Source of the DNA: JBFELO01 sp041552055
Lineage (GTDB): Bacteria; Acidobacteriota; Thermoanaerobaculia; Thermoanaerobaculales; Sulfomarinibacteraceae
Length of the DNA stretch: 29,837 nucleotides
Assembly (NCBI GenBank): GCA_041552055.1
Contig: JBFELO010000050.1
Coordinates: forward strand, 1-29,837
Reading direction: 5' to 3'
Shown: in pieces, positions 8,501-14,432 of the stretch
How positions within the stretch are numbered: the first letter of the stretch is position 1
How the letters are laid out: each line of letters starts with the position of its first letter
The notes under the pieces: model-generated
The model's input: the letters and a program-made list of their open reading frames with translations, nothing else
The model's database searches: none
Told to the model about the DNA's origin: nothing
Program-made: the position numbers and the translations under genes

Positions 8501-9234
8501 ACGAGATCTTCCGGATGGACGAGATCGAACGCGTTCTCGCGCAGCATCTGAGAAGGCTCGCGGCCGAGAACTCGGTTCACCGACGGGCTCACGTACACGA
8601 AGTCTCCGTCGGAGGTGATGACGGTGATGACGTCGCTGCTGTGTTCGAGCAGGGGTCGGATCAGGTCGTTGATCTCGGTGGACGGTTCGAACCAGGAGCC
8701 GTGTCCCGATTTGGGGGAGGCTTTCGCGCCAGCGCTCGCAGATGGGTTTCCCAGCGGCTCCGGTGCTGTCCGATCGCCGTGCTCGAGGTCAGGTTCATCC
8801 GCCGACTTGTCCGGGATGGCCAGGTCGGAGAGGTCGTTGCTGCCGACCTCGAGTCCGACAGCGAGGATGACGCCTCCAGATGCTGGACGGCTGCCCAGTG
8901 GGCTGAACGACCACACGATCGGGGGCCGGTGATCTCCTTCCACCCCCCGTCGTCCCGGGAGCAGTATTTGACCTCTATTACCCAGGTCTGCCGAGGTGAG
9001 GACCTCCTCGACTCGCGGTGCGTGGTGGTCATCGAGCAACTTCCAGAGCTCACGACCCTTGAGGTCGGACGGAGGTGAACCGACACTTTCGGCAAACGCC
9101 GCGTTGGCCTCGACGATCCTGCCGCCGTCGTCCACGACCACAACCAGCGCCGTGATGGCGTCGAGATTTGCCGACCACGCGCGCGGCTCAGCTTCTGACG
9201 CGCGCTGTACACGTTGTTGAGGGTGTTCACCCAT
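5509..9234 (-). CDS. Hybrid PAS/GAF sensor histidine kinase with C-terminal receiver domain
   Basis: A soluble 1241-residue multi-sensor kinase with no membrane span. Domain order: PAS (about 24-135), an acidic low-complexity linker (135-185), PAS (192-310), PAS with PAC end (314-435), GAF (445-612), PAS (620-740), PAS (745-865), HisKA (873-940), HATPase (985-1090), receiver (1113-1225). The phospho-acceptor is His886 in A-H-D-F-N-N. The ATP-binding lid has N-L-A-V-N-A-C-D-A-M (N994/N998), D-T-G-E-G-I-P (from D1026) and G-K-G-T-G-L-G-L. The receiver keeps the acidic pair 1119-1120, phospho-acceptor Asp1162 in S-D-Y-V-L-P-D-G, and Lys1212. All catalytic residues are intact, so autophosphorylation and transfer to the attached receiver are expected; no output domain follows. 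I chose the ATG at 9234, preceded by AGAGG at about 8 bases; another in-frame ATG is at 9276. It leads the minus-strand run and is divergent from the STAS gene. The signal sensed is unknown. Confidence 0.93.
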   Translation of the reverse strand: MGEHPQQRVQRASEAEPRAWSANLDAITALVVVVDDGGRIVEANAAFAESVGSPPSDLKGRELWKLLDDHHAPRVEEVLTSADLGNRGQILLPGRRGVEGDHRPPIVWSFSPLGSRPASGGVILAVGLEVGSNDLSDLAIPDKSADEPDLEHGDRTAPEPLGNPSASAGAKASPKSGHGSWFEPSTEINDLIRPLLEHSSDVITVITSDGDFVYVSPSVNRVLGREPSQMLRENAFDLVHPEDLVKLGPRIAESLENPGTPQQVECRVRHADGSWRTVEARGVAHHQDELAVMMLNITDISQRRQAEDALAESEERFRSAFENTAIGKVLWAPDEKIVRVNRAVCDILGFEEAEMLQLTWREQVHPDDLTSLTPLIGDLLTGSIPSVRADVRVRHRDGPWIWGRATMSVCRDTAGKPQHIIGEFEDITEARNREEEKRARLNRIQRQQSALVALASHTALVQGNRDAAFRAITEASAEALDMERVSVWMLNDERNELLCVDLYESSSKHHSAGQTLDADKYPAYFAALESGRVVDADDAANDPRTAEYAPDYLEPHGIVSVLDAPIRIAGEVAGVVRHEHIGEPRLWQSDEVTFAGEIADQAAHALVSAQRKRAELRLQVSEERFRSIVNSSPMGLHMYRLEPNGRLVFTGANPASDAILGVDCRSFIGKTIEEAFPPLAGTEVPDRYREAASRGTPWHVEQIEYQDELIRGAYEVHAFQTAPNTVTVMFLDITDRKRAEEAVRASEERYRELFERNLAAVYRSTLDGRILDCNEAFAELLGCGSRSEALSRSASDYYLTAADRDTLLEELRSSREIRNRELVLGRVDGQPVWVLANMSLVKDSNGKAGIIEGTMIDITRRKRMEEQLLQAQKMEAVGRLAGGVAHDFNNLLQAMLGVTELFRHPSDATEPTAAKLRELEELILRGSQLTRQLLLFSRRDTAQSEELDLNEVVQGTVKLLRRLLRENIELRFEPAIDDLPLVADRGQIEQVVINLAVNACDAMPSGGRLTLSTGLAVGSAWLEVSDTGEGIPDEIRGQMFEPFFTTKERGKGTGLGLSVVQGIVTRLDGTIDLDSTMGEGTTVRVTFPITPQTGHITRPVGEFDEINGGDGERVLVVEDDFAVRNSLEEILGSLGYRVTTVSSRAEAHTACAEGEFDLLLSDYVLPDGSGTEIADELRQRWPELRVVVMSGYAQDEDVSERSSSGNLVFLQKPFNARALGDTIRTALVGRAAPGHDVATAD

Positions 9235-9323
9235 GACCACTACCTCTCTCGAGAGTATCACAGAAAGCATTGACATGTAGTATGGTTACGCGACTTCCAT
9301 CGGTTGGCTCCCAAGGCACCGGA

Positions 9324-9356
9324 GCACCCCCGACGGGGGTGCAGAGACCGATCGGT
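9324..9356. promoter_or_regulatory. Hairpin plus 10-bp palindrome between kinase and STAS genes
   Basis: Two symmetric elements lie in the divergent intergenic region. GCACCCCC-GAC-GGGGGTGC (9324-9342) is a perfect 8-bp inverted repeat with a 3-base spacer. ACCGATCGGT (9347-9356) is a perfect palindrome. They sit 78-110 bases upstream of the STAS start and could be operator sites or an RNA hairpin in a leader. The function is inferred only from position and symmetry. Confidence 0.4.
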
Positions 9357-9433
9357 GGGATATGTGCGATAATGTCTCACCACAATTTAAGCTCGGCGGC
9401 GGTGAAGCCGTTTTGAGCGTTTGGGAGCGAGCG

Positions 9434-9775
9434 ATGGAGATCACAAAGCGACAGGTGGGCGACGTCTGCATCCTGGATATGGACGGGAAACTCACGATCG
9501 GAACGGGCGACGTGCGGCTGCGGGGGGTGCTTCTCGACGAGCTCAATGACGGCCAGAAAAAGGTCGTCTTCAACCTCGAGAGCGTCAAGGTGATCGACTC
9601 CTCCGGTTTGGGCGAGTTGATCCGTTCCCGTGCCACCGCATCCTCGATGGGCGCCGATATCAAGCTCCTTCACGTGAATCTGAAGGCGCGCAAGCTGCTG
9701 ACGATGGCTCGGCTCGTCGGGGTGTTCGACATGTTCGACGACGAGGCGATGGCGATCGCCGCGTTCGAGACCTAG
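9434..9775 (+). CDS. STAS-domain anti-anti-sigma factor (SpoIIAA/RsbV-like)
   Basis: A 113-residue single STAS domain. Family members bind an anti-sigma kinase in the dephosphorylated state, freeing a sigma factor, and are switched off by serine phosphorylation. The expected V-I-D-S-S-G-L-G-E-L motif is at residues 53-62, with Asp55 followed by Ser56, the position phosphorylated in RsbV-type proteins. The remaining pattern (beta strand V-C-I-L-D-M-D-G-K-L-T-I-G at the start, V-V-F-N-L before the motif) fits the fold. The frame is open from 9362, but the ATG at 9434 gives the normal domain start and has GGGAG 6 bases upstream. No anti-sigma kinase (RsbW-like) or PP2C phosphatase gene is in the window. 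The divergent PAS hybrid kinase is the only obvious signalling neighbour. It is convergent with the lipoprotein gene. Confidence 0.9.
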   Translation: MEITKRQVGDVCILDMDGKLTIGTGDVRLRGVLLDELNDGQKKVVFNLESVKVIDSSGLGELIRSRATASSMGADIKLLHVNLKARKLLTMARLVGVFDMFDDEAMAIAAFET

Positions 9776-9841
9776 CCCGAACATATCACCGGCGTTCTGC
9801 CGCGGGGATCGAGACCATCGCGGAGTTGATTCCGGCGGCTT

Positions 9842-9860
9842 GACGACTTTGGAGGTTGTC
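9842..9860 (+). terminator. Weak hairpin downstream of the STAS gene
   Basis: GACGAC-TTTGGAG-GTTGTC forms a 6-bp stem with one G-U pair, followed by GTTTCG. It lies in the 123-base gap between the convergent STAS and lipoprotein genes, where a terminator is expected. The stem is short and the T-run is poor. Confidence 0.28.
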
Positions 9861-9898
9861 GTTTCGTGAGCCGAATCGTGTCAGGTCGATGGCTGGTG

Positions 9899-10471
9899 TC
9901 AGCCGCCGAGGACGAACGGGATCCGGACGTCGCTTTCCTCGAGATCGATCATCAAGACCCACCGTCCCGGCTGGACTCCGATCGGAACCTGGAACACGAG
10001 TGGGCCGGTGCACACGCGGGCTGAGGACAGGAACAGAGCCGACGTCGCCAGGAACTGGCCGGGCGGCACCAGGAACCACTGGCCGCACGGTTCTCTGGAA
10101 CCCGCGAAGCTGCCTGTCGGGAGTTCCCATGCATAGCTCCGGTCGAGCCCGATCCGGAGCTTTCCGTAGGTCCTCCGGAACTCCCGCTGGTCGAGCAACG
10201 GGAGCGTGTGCGCGTCCGGGGTTCGAATCCTGATGCTCCGCCGCTCCACCCTGGTGCCGGTCCCCACGAGCGACAGCTTCAGAATCAGCCACTCGTCGCC
10301 CAGGTGCCCGTCGGCCCAACGATAGCCGAGCTCCGCATCGATCTCCGGCCCCCGGTACCAGACGGTATACGTTCCCCTTTGCGTGACCTCGGATGTTCGG
10401 TCGGTATCCGAAGTCGCGCAGGCGAGAGTCACCGCCAGAAACACCAGAGTGGACGTTCTCGAACCTCGCAC
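9899..10471 (-). CDS. Putative exported lipoprotein, unknown function
   Basis: A 190-residue protein starting V-R-G-S-R followed by a hydrophobic stretch (T-L-V-F-L-A-V-T-L-A) and Cys18. This looks like a lipoprotein signal, although the -3 to -1 residues T-L-A are not the standard L-[AS]-[GA] lipobox. The mature part is beta-rich with tryptophan and tyrosine clusters, includes a G-Q-W-F-L-V-P-P-G-Q segment and two further cysteines that might pair, and ends I-P-F-V-L-G-G. I do not recognise a family; an Ig-like or lipocalin-like fold would fit but is a guess. The frame also opens at a TTG at 10498, but a TATACT that could be a -10 box lies at 10493-10488, which favours the GTG at 10471. It is transcribed divergently from the secreted protein at 10602. 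Confidence 0.68.
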   Translation of the reverse strand: MRGSRTSTLVFLAVTLACATSDTDRTSEVTQRGTYTVWYRGPEIDAELGYRWADGHLGDEWLILKLSLVGTGTRVERRSIRIRTPDAHTLPLLDQREFRRTYGKLRIGLDRSYAWELPTGSFAGSREPCGQWFLVPPGQFLATSALFLSSARVCTGPLVFQVPIGVQPGRWVLMIDLEESDVRIPFVLGG

Positions 10472-10540
10472 ACGAGCCCCAACGCACAGTATAGGCAAGT
10501 ATGCTGAGCGACACGCCCGACGACACCCGTCCGCGTCGGG

Positions 10541-10569
10541 TTGACAAAAACCGAAATCAGGAGTGATAT
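10541..10569 (+). promoter_or_regulatory. Candidate sigma-70-type promoter
   Basis: A perfect -35 box TTGACA (10541-10546) is followed by a 17-base spacer and TGATAT (10564-10569), which matches only three positions of TATAAT. A transcript would start about 25 bases before the start codon at 10602, with GGAGGTGA at 10590-10597. Confidence 0.45.
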
Positions 10570-10601
10570 GGCGACATCGAACGATTCATGGAGGTGAGAC
10601 G

Positions 10602-11441
10602 ATGCGTGCGAGAGTCTCGCTCATTCTCGGTTGCGTTCTGTGTGTGGCCCTGACGGCCGGTGCACAGGTGATCGAGGAGTTCCAGTTCTTTCCGGTCGTA
10701 GCACGCACAGCAGGGGCGGGTGACCCGCCCACCCAGTGGGTGACCGATCTCACCGTTCACAACGTGGAGGATTCAGAGGTGCAGGTGGGCGTTCAGTTTT
10801 TTCCGGCCGGTCGGGCCACGCCCCTCCAAGAACCCGAACATAATTCGTTCATCCTCGCGCCGAGGGAAACCAAGACGTTCGAGGACGTGCTGTCGGATAT
10901 GTTCGGGTACACCACGGATGTGATGGGTTCGCTGATGTTGCAGGGTGAGGACGGGGAAATCCTGGCCACCACCCGCACGTACAACGTAGGCAGCCCGGAG
11001 GGGACCTACGGCCAGACCATCCCGTGGAATTGGCTCGTTGCCAACTCCCACGAGACCCCGTCAATCGTGGTCGGTGCACGCAACGATAGCAGGTTCCGGT
11101 CGAACCTCGGCATCGTCAATTTCTCCGAAGAGGCGGTGACGATGCGCTACCGGATACTGAACAGCGCCAATGAAGTGGTCGCCGAAGGCAGCAGGGACCT
11201 GGACATGTTTTCGATGAATCAGTGGTCGTTCTCGGGGGGGAGGGGCCTGGGAGTCGGCAAGGTGGACGGCCCGCTTACCGCGGAGGTGAGCTTCGATGAG
11301 GGTTCCGTGTCGCCTGTGCCCTGCCTTGAACCTCCGGAATCCAACTACTTTATCGCGTACGTGTCCAAGGTGGACGGCAACCCCGAAGGCACCGGCGACG
11401 CAGAGTTCATTTACGGCGCCCCGGTGGATACGTGTGATTGA
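10602..11441 (+). CDS. Secreted protein of two beta-sandwich-like modules
   Basis: A 279-residue exported protein. Residues 1-21 form a signal peptide (charged start, long hydrophobic core, ending T-A-G-A before Q). The mature part holds two related modules. The first runs from F-F-P-V-V-A-R-T-A-G-A-G through V-T-D-L-T-V-H-N to a M-G-S-L-M-L strand; the second starts at P-S-I-V-V-G-A-R-N and contains S-N-L-G-I-V-N-F. The same pattern (P-x-V-A-x-x-x-G-x-G, then T-x-x-x-x-x-N-x-x-x-x-x-L/V, then S-V/M-F-G and G-S-L) occurs in the C-terminal half of the Kelch protein at 23112-25589. The start is ATG 10602 with GGAGG 7 bases upstream. Two cysteines near the C-terminus could form a disulphide. No catalytic motif is visible. 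A cell-surface structural or binding role is inferred. Confidence 0.85.
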   Translation: MRARVSLILGCVLCVALTAGAQVIEEFQFFPVVARTAGAGDPPTQWVTDLTVHNVEDSEVQVGVQFFPAGRATPLQEPEHNSFILAPRETKTFEDVLSDMFGYTTDVMGSLMLQGEDGEILATTRTYNVGSPEGTYGQTIPWNWLVANSHETPSIVVGARNDSRFRSNLGIVNFSEEAVTMRYRILNSANEVVAEGSRDLDMFSMNQWSFSGGRGLGVGKVDGPLTAEVSFDEGSVSPVPCLEPPESNYFIAYVSKVDGNPEGTGDAEFIYGAPVDTCD

Positions 11442-11622
11442 GGATCGGAGGCGTGGCGAAGATCACAATCGCGGCCGCGCGCATTCGGTCTGAACAGGCC
11501 AATGCAATACCTGCAGGCGTGCGACCCCTGCGCGCACGAGTCTGCTTCACCTTTCCAACCGACCGCTTGCGCCTGCGACCATCACCCCGTTGAACAGTCT
11601 GAACGACTCTGAAAACCGTCTC

Positions 11623-11651
11623 TTGACCCTGCCTGTATTGGTCCGTAGGCT
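11623..11651 (+). promoter_or_regulatory. Candidate sigma-70-type promoter
   Basis: TTGACC (11623-11628), a 17-base spacer, then TAGGCT (11646-11651). It lies 30 bases before the crotonase start, in a 240-base gap after the secreted protein gene, and probably drives the crotonase/epimerase pair. Confidence 0.45.
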
Positions 11652-11681
11652 GGGGCCTGATCTCGAAAGAAGGATCCCCTC

Positions 11682-12452
11682 ATGAGCGTTCGAAGTCAGA
11701 AGAACGGTCCGATCATGACTGTCATCCTGTCCCGTCCCGATGTCCGCAACGCGGTAGATGGACCCACGGCCACTGCACTCGCGGACGCATTTCGAGACTT
11801 CGAGGCGGACGACGAGGCGAAGGTCGCAGTGTTGTGGGGCGAGGGCGGGATCTTCTGCGCCGGCGCGGACCTCAAGAGCATGATGACCGAACACCGGAAC
11901 GTCGTCGATCCCGATATGGAGGTGGACGGACCCATGGGTCCGAGTCGGATGCGCCTGTCGAAGCCGGCGATTGCCGCGGTCGCCGGACACGCCGTGGCCG
12001 GCGGCCTCGAGCTCGCACTGTGGTGTGATCTCCGGGTAGCAGAAGAGAGCGCGGTGTTCGGAGTGTTCTGTCGGCGCTGGGGGGTGCCGCTGTTGGACGG
12101 CGGCACGGTGCGGCTTCCGCGACTCATTGGCCTGTCGCGCGCCCTCGACATGATCCTCACCGGCCGGCCGGTCGGCGCCGAAGAGGCCCTGGCCTGGGGC
12201 CTCGCGAACCGTGTGGTCCCGGACGGCACGTCGCGCGAGGAGGCCGAGAGGCTGGCGCTCGAGATCTCCGAGTTTCCGCAGGCCTGTCTGCGTGGTGACC
12301 GGCTGAGTGCCCACGACCAGTTTGCTCTGTCGCTCGACGAGGCGATGGAAAACGAGTTCTTCTACGGTGCCAAGACCGTGCTGAGCGGCGAGACTTTCGA
12401 GGGTGCGCTGCGCTTCGCCGGAGGAGCCGGAAGGCACGGGGAGTTCGAGTAG
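11682..12452 (+). CDS. Enoyl-CoA hydratase/isomerase family (crotonase) protein
   Basis: A 256-residue crotonase-fold protein. The CoA-binding and oxyanion-hole segments are clear: G-I-F-C-A-G-A-D-L-K at residues 56-65 and A-G-H-A-V-A-G-G-L-E-L-A-L at 101-113. Glu110 matches the first catalytic glutamate of enoyl-CoA hydratase (Glu144 in the rat enzyme). Aligning onward, the second catalytic glutamate (rat Glu164) falls on Cys130 in F-G-V-F-C-R-R-W-G-V-P, so classical hydration of 2-enoyl-CoA is doubtful and an isomerase or other crotonase reaction is possible. Length is normal. The ATG at 11682 has AAGGA upstream at 8 bases. The epimerase gene follows after 30 bases, so the two are probably co-transcribed. 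Family certain, reaction uncertain. Confidence 0.88.
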   Translation: MSVRSQKNGPIMTVILSRPDVRNAVDGPTATALADAFRDFEADDEAKVAVLWGEGGIFCAGADLKSMMTEHRNVVDPDMEVDGPMGPSRMRLSKPAIAAVAGHAVAGGLELALWCDLRVAEESAVFGVFCRRWGVPLLDGGTVRLPRLIGLSRALDMILTGRPVGAEEALAWGLANRVVPDGTSREEAERLALEISEFPQACLRGDRLSAHDQFALSLDEAMENEFFYGAKTVLSGETFEGALRFAGGAGRHGEFE

Positions 12453-12482
12453 TTTCTCATAGAGAGAGAATCCGAGCTTTCG

Positions 12483-13223
12483 ATGACGATTCCGAGGCTG
12501 ACCGAAGACGTTCCGTATCTCACGGCGGATCAGATGCGGGAGGTGGATCGCCTGATGGTGGAGGAGTTTCACATCGAGCTGCTGCAGATGATGGAGCTCG
12601 CTGGGCGCCACCTGGCCCATCTCGCCCGAGAGCGATTTCTGGGCGGAGATGTCGAGGAGCGGGGTGTGGTGGTGCTTGCCGGCACCGGGGGCAACGGCGG
12701 CGGCGCTCTCGTTGCCGCTCGTCGACTGCACAACTGGGGGGCTCGCGTTCGGGTGTTTGTCACCAAGGCTCGCGAGCACTTCGCTCCGGTACCGAGACAC
12801 CAGTTGGAGATCCTCCCCCGGATGGCCGTTCCCCTGGCCCCGGCCCAGGCCATCGAAACCGTTTCTCTCACAGAGTTGGTGATCGACGGGGTAATCGGCT
12901 ACGGCCTGAGCGGGCCGCCCAAAGGTGGGGCGGCCGAGTTGATCCTGTGGGCCAACGGTCAGCCGGCTCCTGTGCTCTCGCTGGACATTCCTTCAGGACT
13001 CGACGCGACCACCGGCGAGGCGTTCGATCCGTCGATCGCCGCGACGGCGACGCTGACGCTTGCGTTGCCGAAGACGGGCCTGCGGGCTTCTGGTGCCGAG
13101 AGAGTCGTCGGTGAGCTCTACCTGGCCAACATCGGAGTTCCCCGCACGTTGTACGCCTTGCCGACCGTGGGGGTGGAGGTGGGGCCTGTTTTCGCGAGGG
13201 GAGATGTGGTCCGGTTGCGGTAG
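12483..13223 (+). CDS. nnrE: NAD(P)H-hydrate epimerase (YjeF N-terminal domain, stand-alone)
   Basis: A 246-residue protein matching the YjeF_N domain, which interconverts the R and S forms of hydrated NAD(P)H so that the damaged cofactor can be repaired. The Rossmann-like loop V-V-L-A-G-T-G-G-N-G-G-G is at residues 63-74, a conserved L-V-I-D-G-V-I-G-Y-G-L at 132-142 (catalytic-region Asp135), and S-L-D-I-P-S-G-L-D-A-T-T-G at 166-178. Most bacteria fuse this domain to the ADP/ATP-dependent dehydratase (NnrD); here the protein stops after the epimerase domain and no dehydratase is seen in the window, so the partner must be elsewhere or missing. It follows the crotonase gene by 30 bases. Archaeal and eukaryotic-type enzymes are also stand-alone, so the short form alone does not indicate truncation. 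Confidence 0.9.
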   Translation: MTIPRLTEDVPYLTADQMREVDRLMVEEFHIELLQMMELAGRHLAHLARERFLGGDVEERGVVVLAGTGGNGGGALVAARRLHNWGARVRVFVTKAREHFAPVPRHQLEILPRMAVPLAPAQAIETVSLTELVIDGVIGYGLSGPPKGGAAELILWANGQPAPVLSLDIPSGLDATTGEAFDPSIAATATLTLALPKTGLRASGAERVVGELYLANIGVPRTLYALPTVGVEVGPVFARGDVVRLR

Positions 13224-13292
13224 CCCGATCGGTTGAAATCGCAACGGCTGGGTGGAGTCGACGCGGTCTTCTCCCATCGCGCTCCCCGCGGT

Positions 13293-13370
13293 TGCCACCT
13301 GCAACATTCTCGGGCCTGATGGGCGTTGGTGTCCGTTGATGTAAAGGTACCAAGAATGTTGAAGATGGCA
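13293..13370. repeat. 21-bp imperfect inverted repeat, 36-bp spacer
   Basis: Arm 13293-13313 and arm 13350-13370 match at 18 of 21 positions when one is reverse-complemented; the central nine bases CAACATTCT / AGAATGTTG are perfect. Two of the three mismatches would be G-U pairs in RNA made from the minus strand, so that strand would fold better. A second hairpin, CCCCAAG-GT-CTTGGGG, follows at 13423-13438. The whole 286-base gap (13224-13509) between the epimerase and methyltransferase genes contains nothing else I recognise. It could be a terminator complex, a small RNA or a remnant of a miniature element. Confidence 0.5.
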
Positions 13371-13509
13371 CGCTCGCAGGGCGCGCCCCTCGCGACCTCG
13401 AGGCCGCCGACCGTAGATGAGACCCCAAGGTCTTGGGGCCTGGGGGGGTGGGGGTAAGAGTCCTTGCCGATCGAAGTACAATTCATGGACTCGCAAGGGA
13501 GGTTTCTTC

Positions 13510-14070
13510 GTGGCGCACCGTGTCTGCCCCTGGTGGATCGGCTACCTGCTGCTGAACCCTTTGCGGCGGTGGGGTCAGAGCCCGAAAACCCTGCTGGGTC
13601 CGCACGTCACCCCTGGCATGACCGTCCTCGACGTGGGTTGCGCCATGGGTTTCTTCACCCTCGAGTTGACACGGCTCGTCGGTGCGGAGGGGCGGGTGAT
13701 CGCTGTCGACCTCGAGGAGCGAATGCTCAGGACTCTCGCGAAGCGGGCCGAACGCCAGGGCGTCGCGGACCGGATCGAGCACCGCCTCTGCAGAGAGGAC
13801 GATCTCGGAATCGATGATCTGGAAGGGGCGGTGGATTTCGCGCTGGCTTTCGCGGTGGTTCACGAGGTACCAAATCAGGAGGTTTTCTTGGAGCAGATCC
13901 GCCAATCGCTTCGACCCGGCGCGCGGCTCTTGTTGTCGGAGCCGGTGGGCCACGTGGACGGGCAGGAGTTCGGTCAGACGGTGGCGGCCGCGGAACGCGT
14001 CGGATTTGAAATCGTCGAACGCCCGACGATCCGGAGGAGCCGTTCCGTCCTGCTCCGCAGGAGGGGATGA
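13510..14070 (+). CDS. Class I SAM-dependent methyltransferase
   Basis: A 186-residue protein with the standard Rossmann-type SAM fold. Motif I is V-L-D-V-G-C-A-M-G-F-F-T at residues 39-50; an acidic strand end I-A-V-D-L-E at 64-69 should bind the ribose hydroxyls; A-V-D-F-A-L-A-F-A-V-V-H-E-V follows as motifs II/III; L-R-P-G-A-R-L-L-L-S-E-P is the post-motif strand typical of the UbiE/Methyltransf_11 group. I chose the GTG at 13510 because GGAGG (13498-13502) lies 7 bases before it; the upstream open frame to 13417 is glycine-rich and unlike protein. TACAAT at 13477-13482 may be its -10 box. The N-terminal H-R-V-C-P-W-W-I-G-Y-L-L-L-N-P segment recurs in a family of small methyltransferases of unknown substrate. 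It could act on a small molecule or lipid. Confidence 0.85.
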   Translation: MAHRVCPWWIGYLLLNPLRRWGQSPKTLLGPHVTPGMTVLDVGCAMGFFTLELTRLVGAEGRVIAVDLEERMLRTLAKRAERQGVADRIEHRLCREDDLGIDDLEGAVDFALAFAVVHEVPNQEVFLEQIRQSLRPGARLLLSEPVGHVDGQEFGQTVAAAERVGFEIVERPTIRRSRSVLLRRRG

Positions 14071-14432
14071 GGGGATGACCGCCCGAAACTCAAGCATGAC
14101 TTTCGAGCTGGGGGTGAGGGGATGGTTGGTCTCGCCACACGATCCACGTCTCCCATCAGCGCAGCGTGCCTGGTGGCGCGAACGCCGAGCTCCGAGCCCC
14201 GTGTTGACATTCGACTGAGGATCCGGTTCAGGCCCTCATCCACTCACCCCCAGGTGCCGCAGGCACCGGCCACCCCCTGAACCCCGGGGCGGGTGGGGAA
14301 TCTGGCATCCAGGATCCAGGATCCAGCATCAAGATTCAGGATGGGGACGATGACGGCGACGATGACGATGAAGATCACCTGGGCTATTCCGGGCGGGGGG
14401 ATCTAGCACCTTGCATCCGGGCGGGCGGGGGC
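14071..14432. other. Non-coding region with nested hairpins and short tandem repeats
   Basis: This 362-base gap between convergent genes has no convincing gene. It contains a nested structure at 14225-14283: outer arms GGTTCAGG / CCTGAACC enclose a perfect hairpin GGTGCC-GCA-GGCACC (14253-14267). Next come three copies of ATCCAG in a 7-base period (14307-14326) with a decayed fourth (14334-14339), then a GAC/GAT-rich tract (14346-14375). The structure may terminate the methyltransferase transcript; the repeats look like decayed intergenic repeat DNA. Confidence 0.55.

Noticed and set aside
9270..9275. TTGACA on the plus strand upstream of the STAS gene
   Set aside because: No acceptable -10 box lies 16-18 bases downstream.
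9786..10547. 253-codon minus-strand frame overlapping the lipoprotein gene
   Set aside because: Arg/Gly/Pro-rich; the shorter frame has a signal sequence and protein-like composition.
11547..12800. 417-codon minus-strand open frame across crotonase and epimerase
   Set aside because: It spans two clear genes and their gap and has shadow-like composition.
14097..14218. Short open frame after the methyltransferase gene
   Set aside because: Only about 40 codons, no ribosome binding site, and no protein-like pattern.
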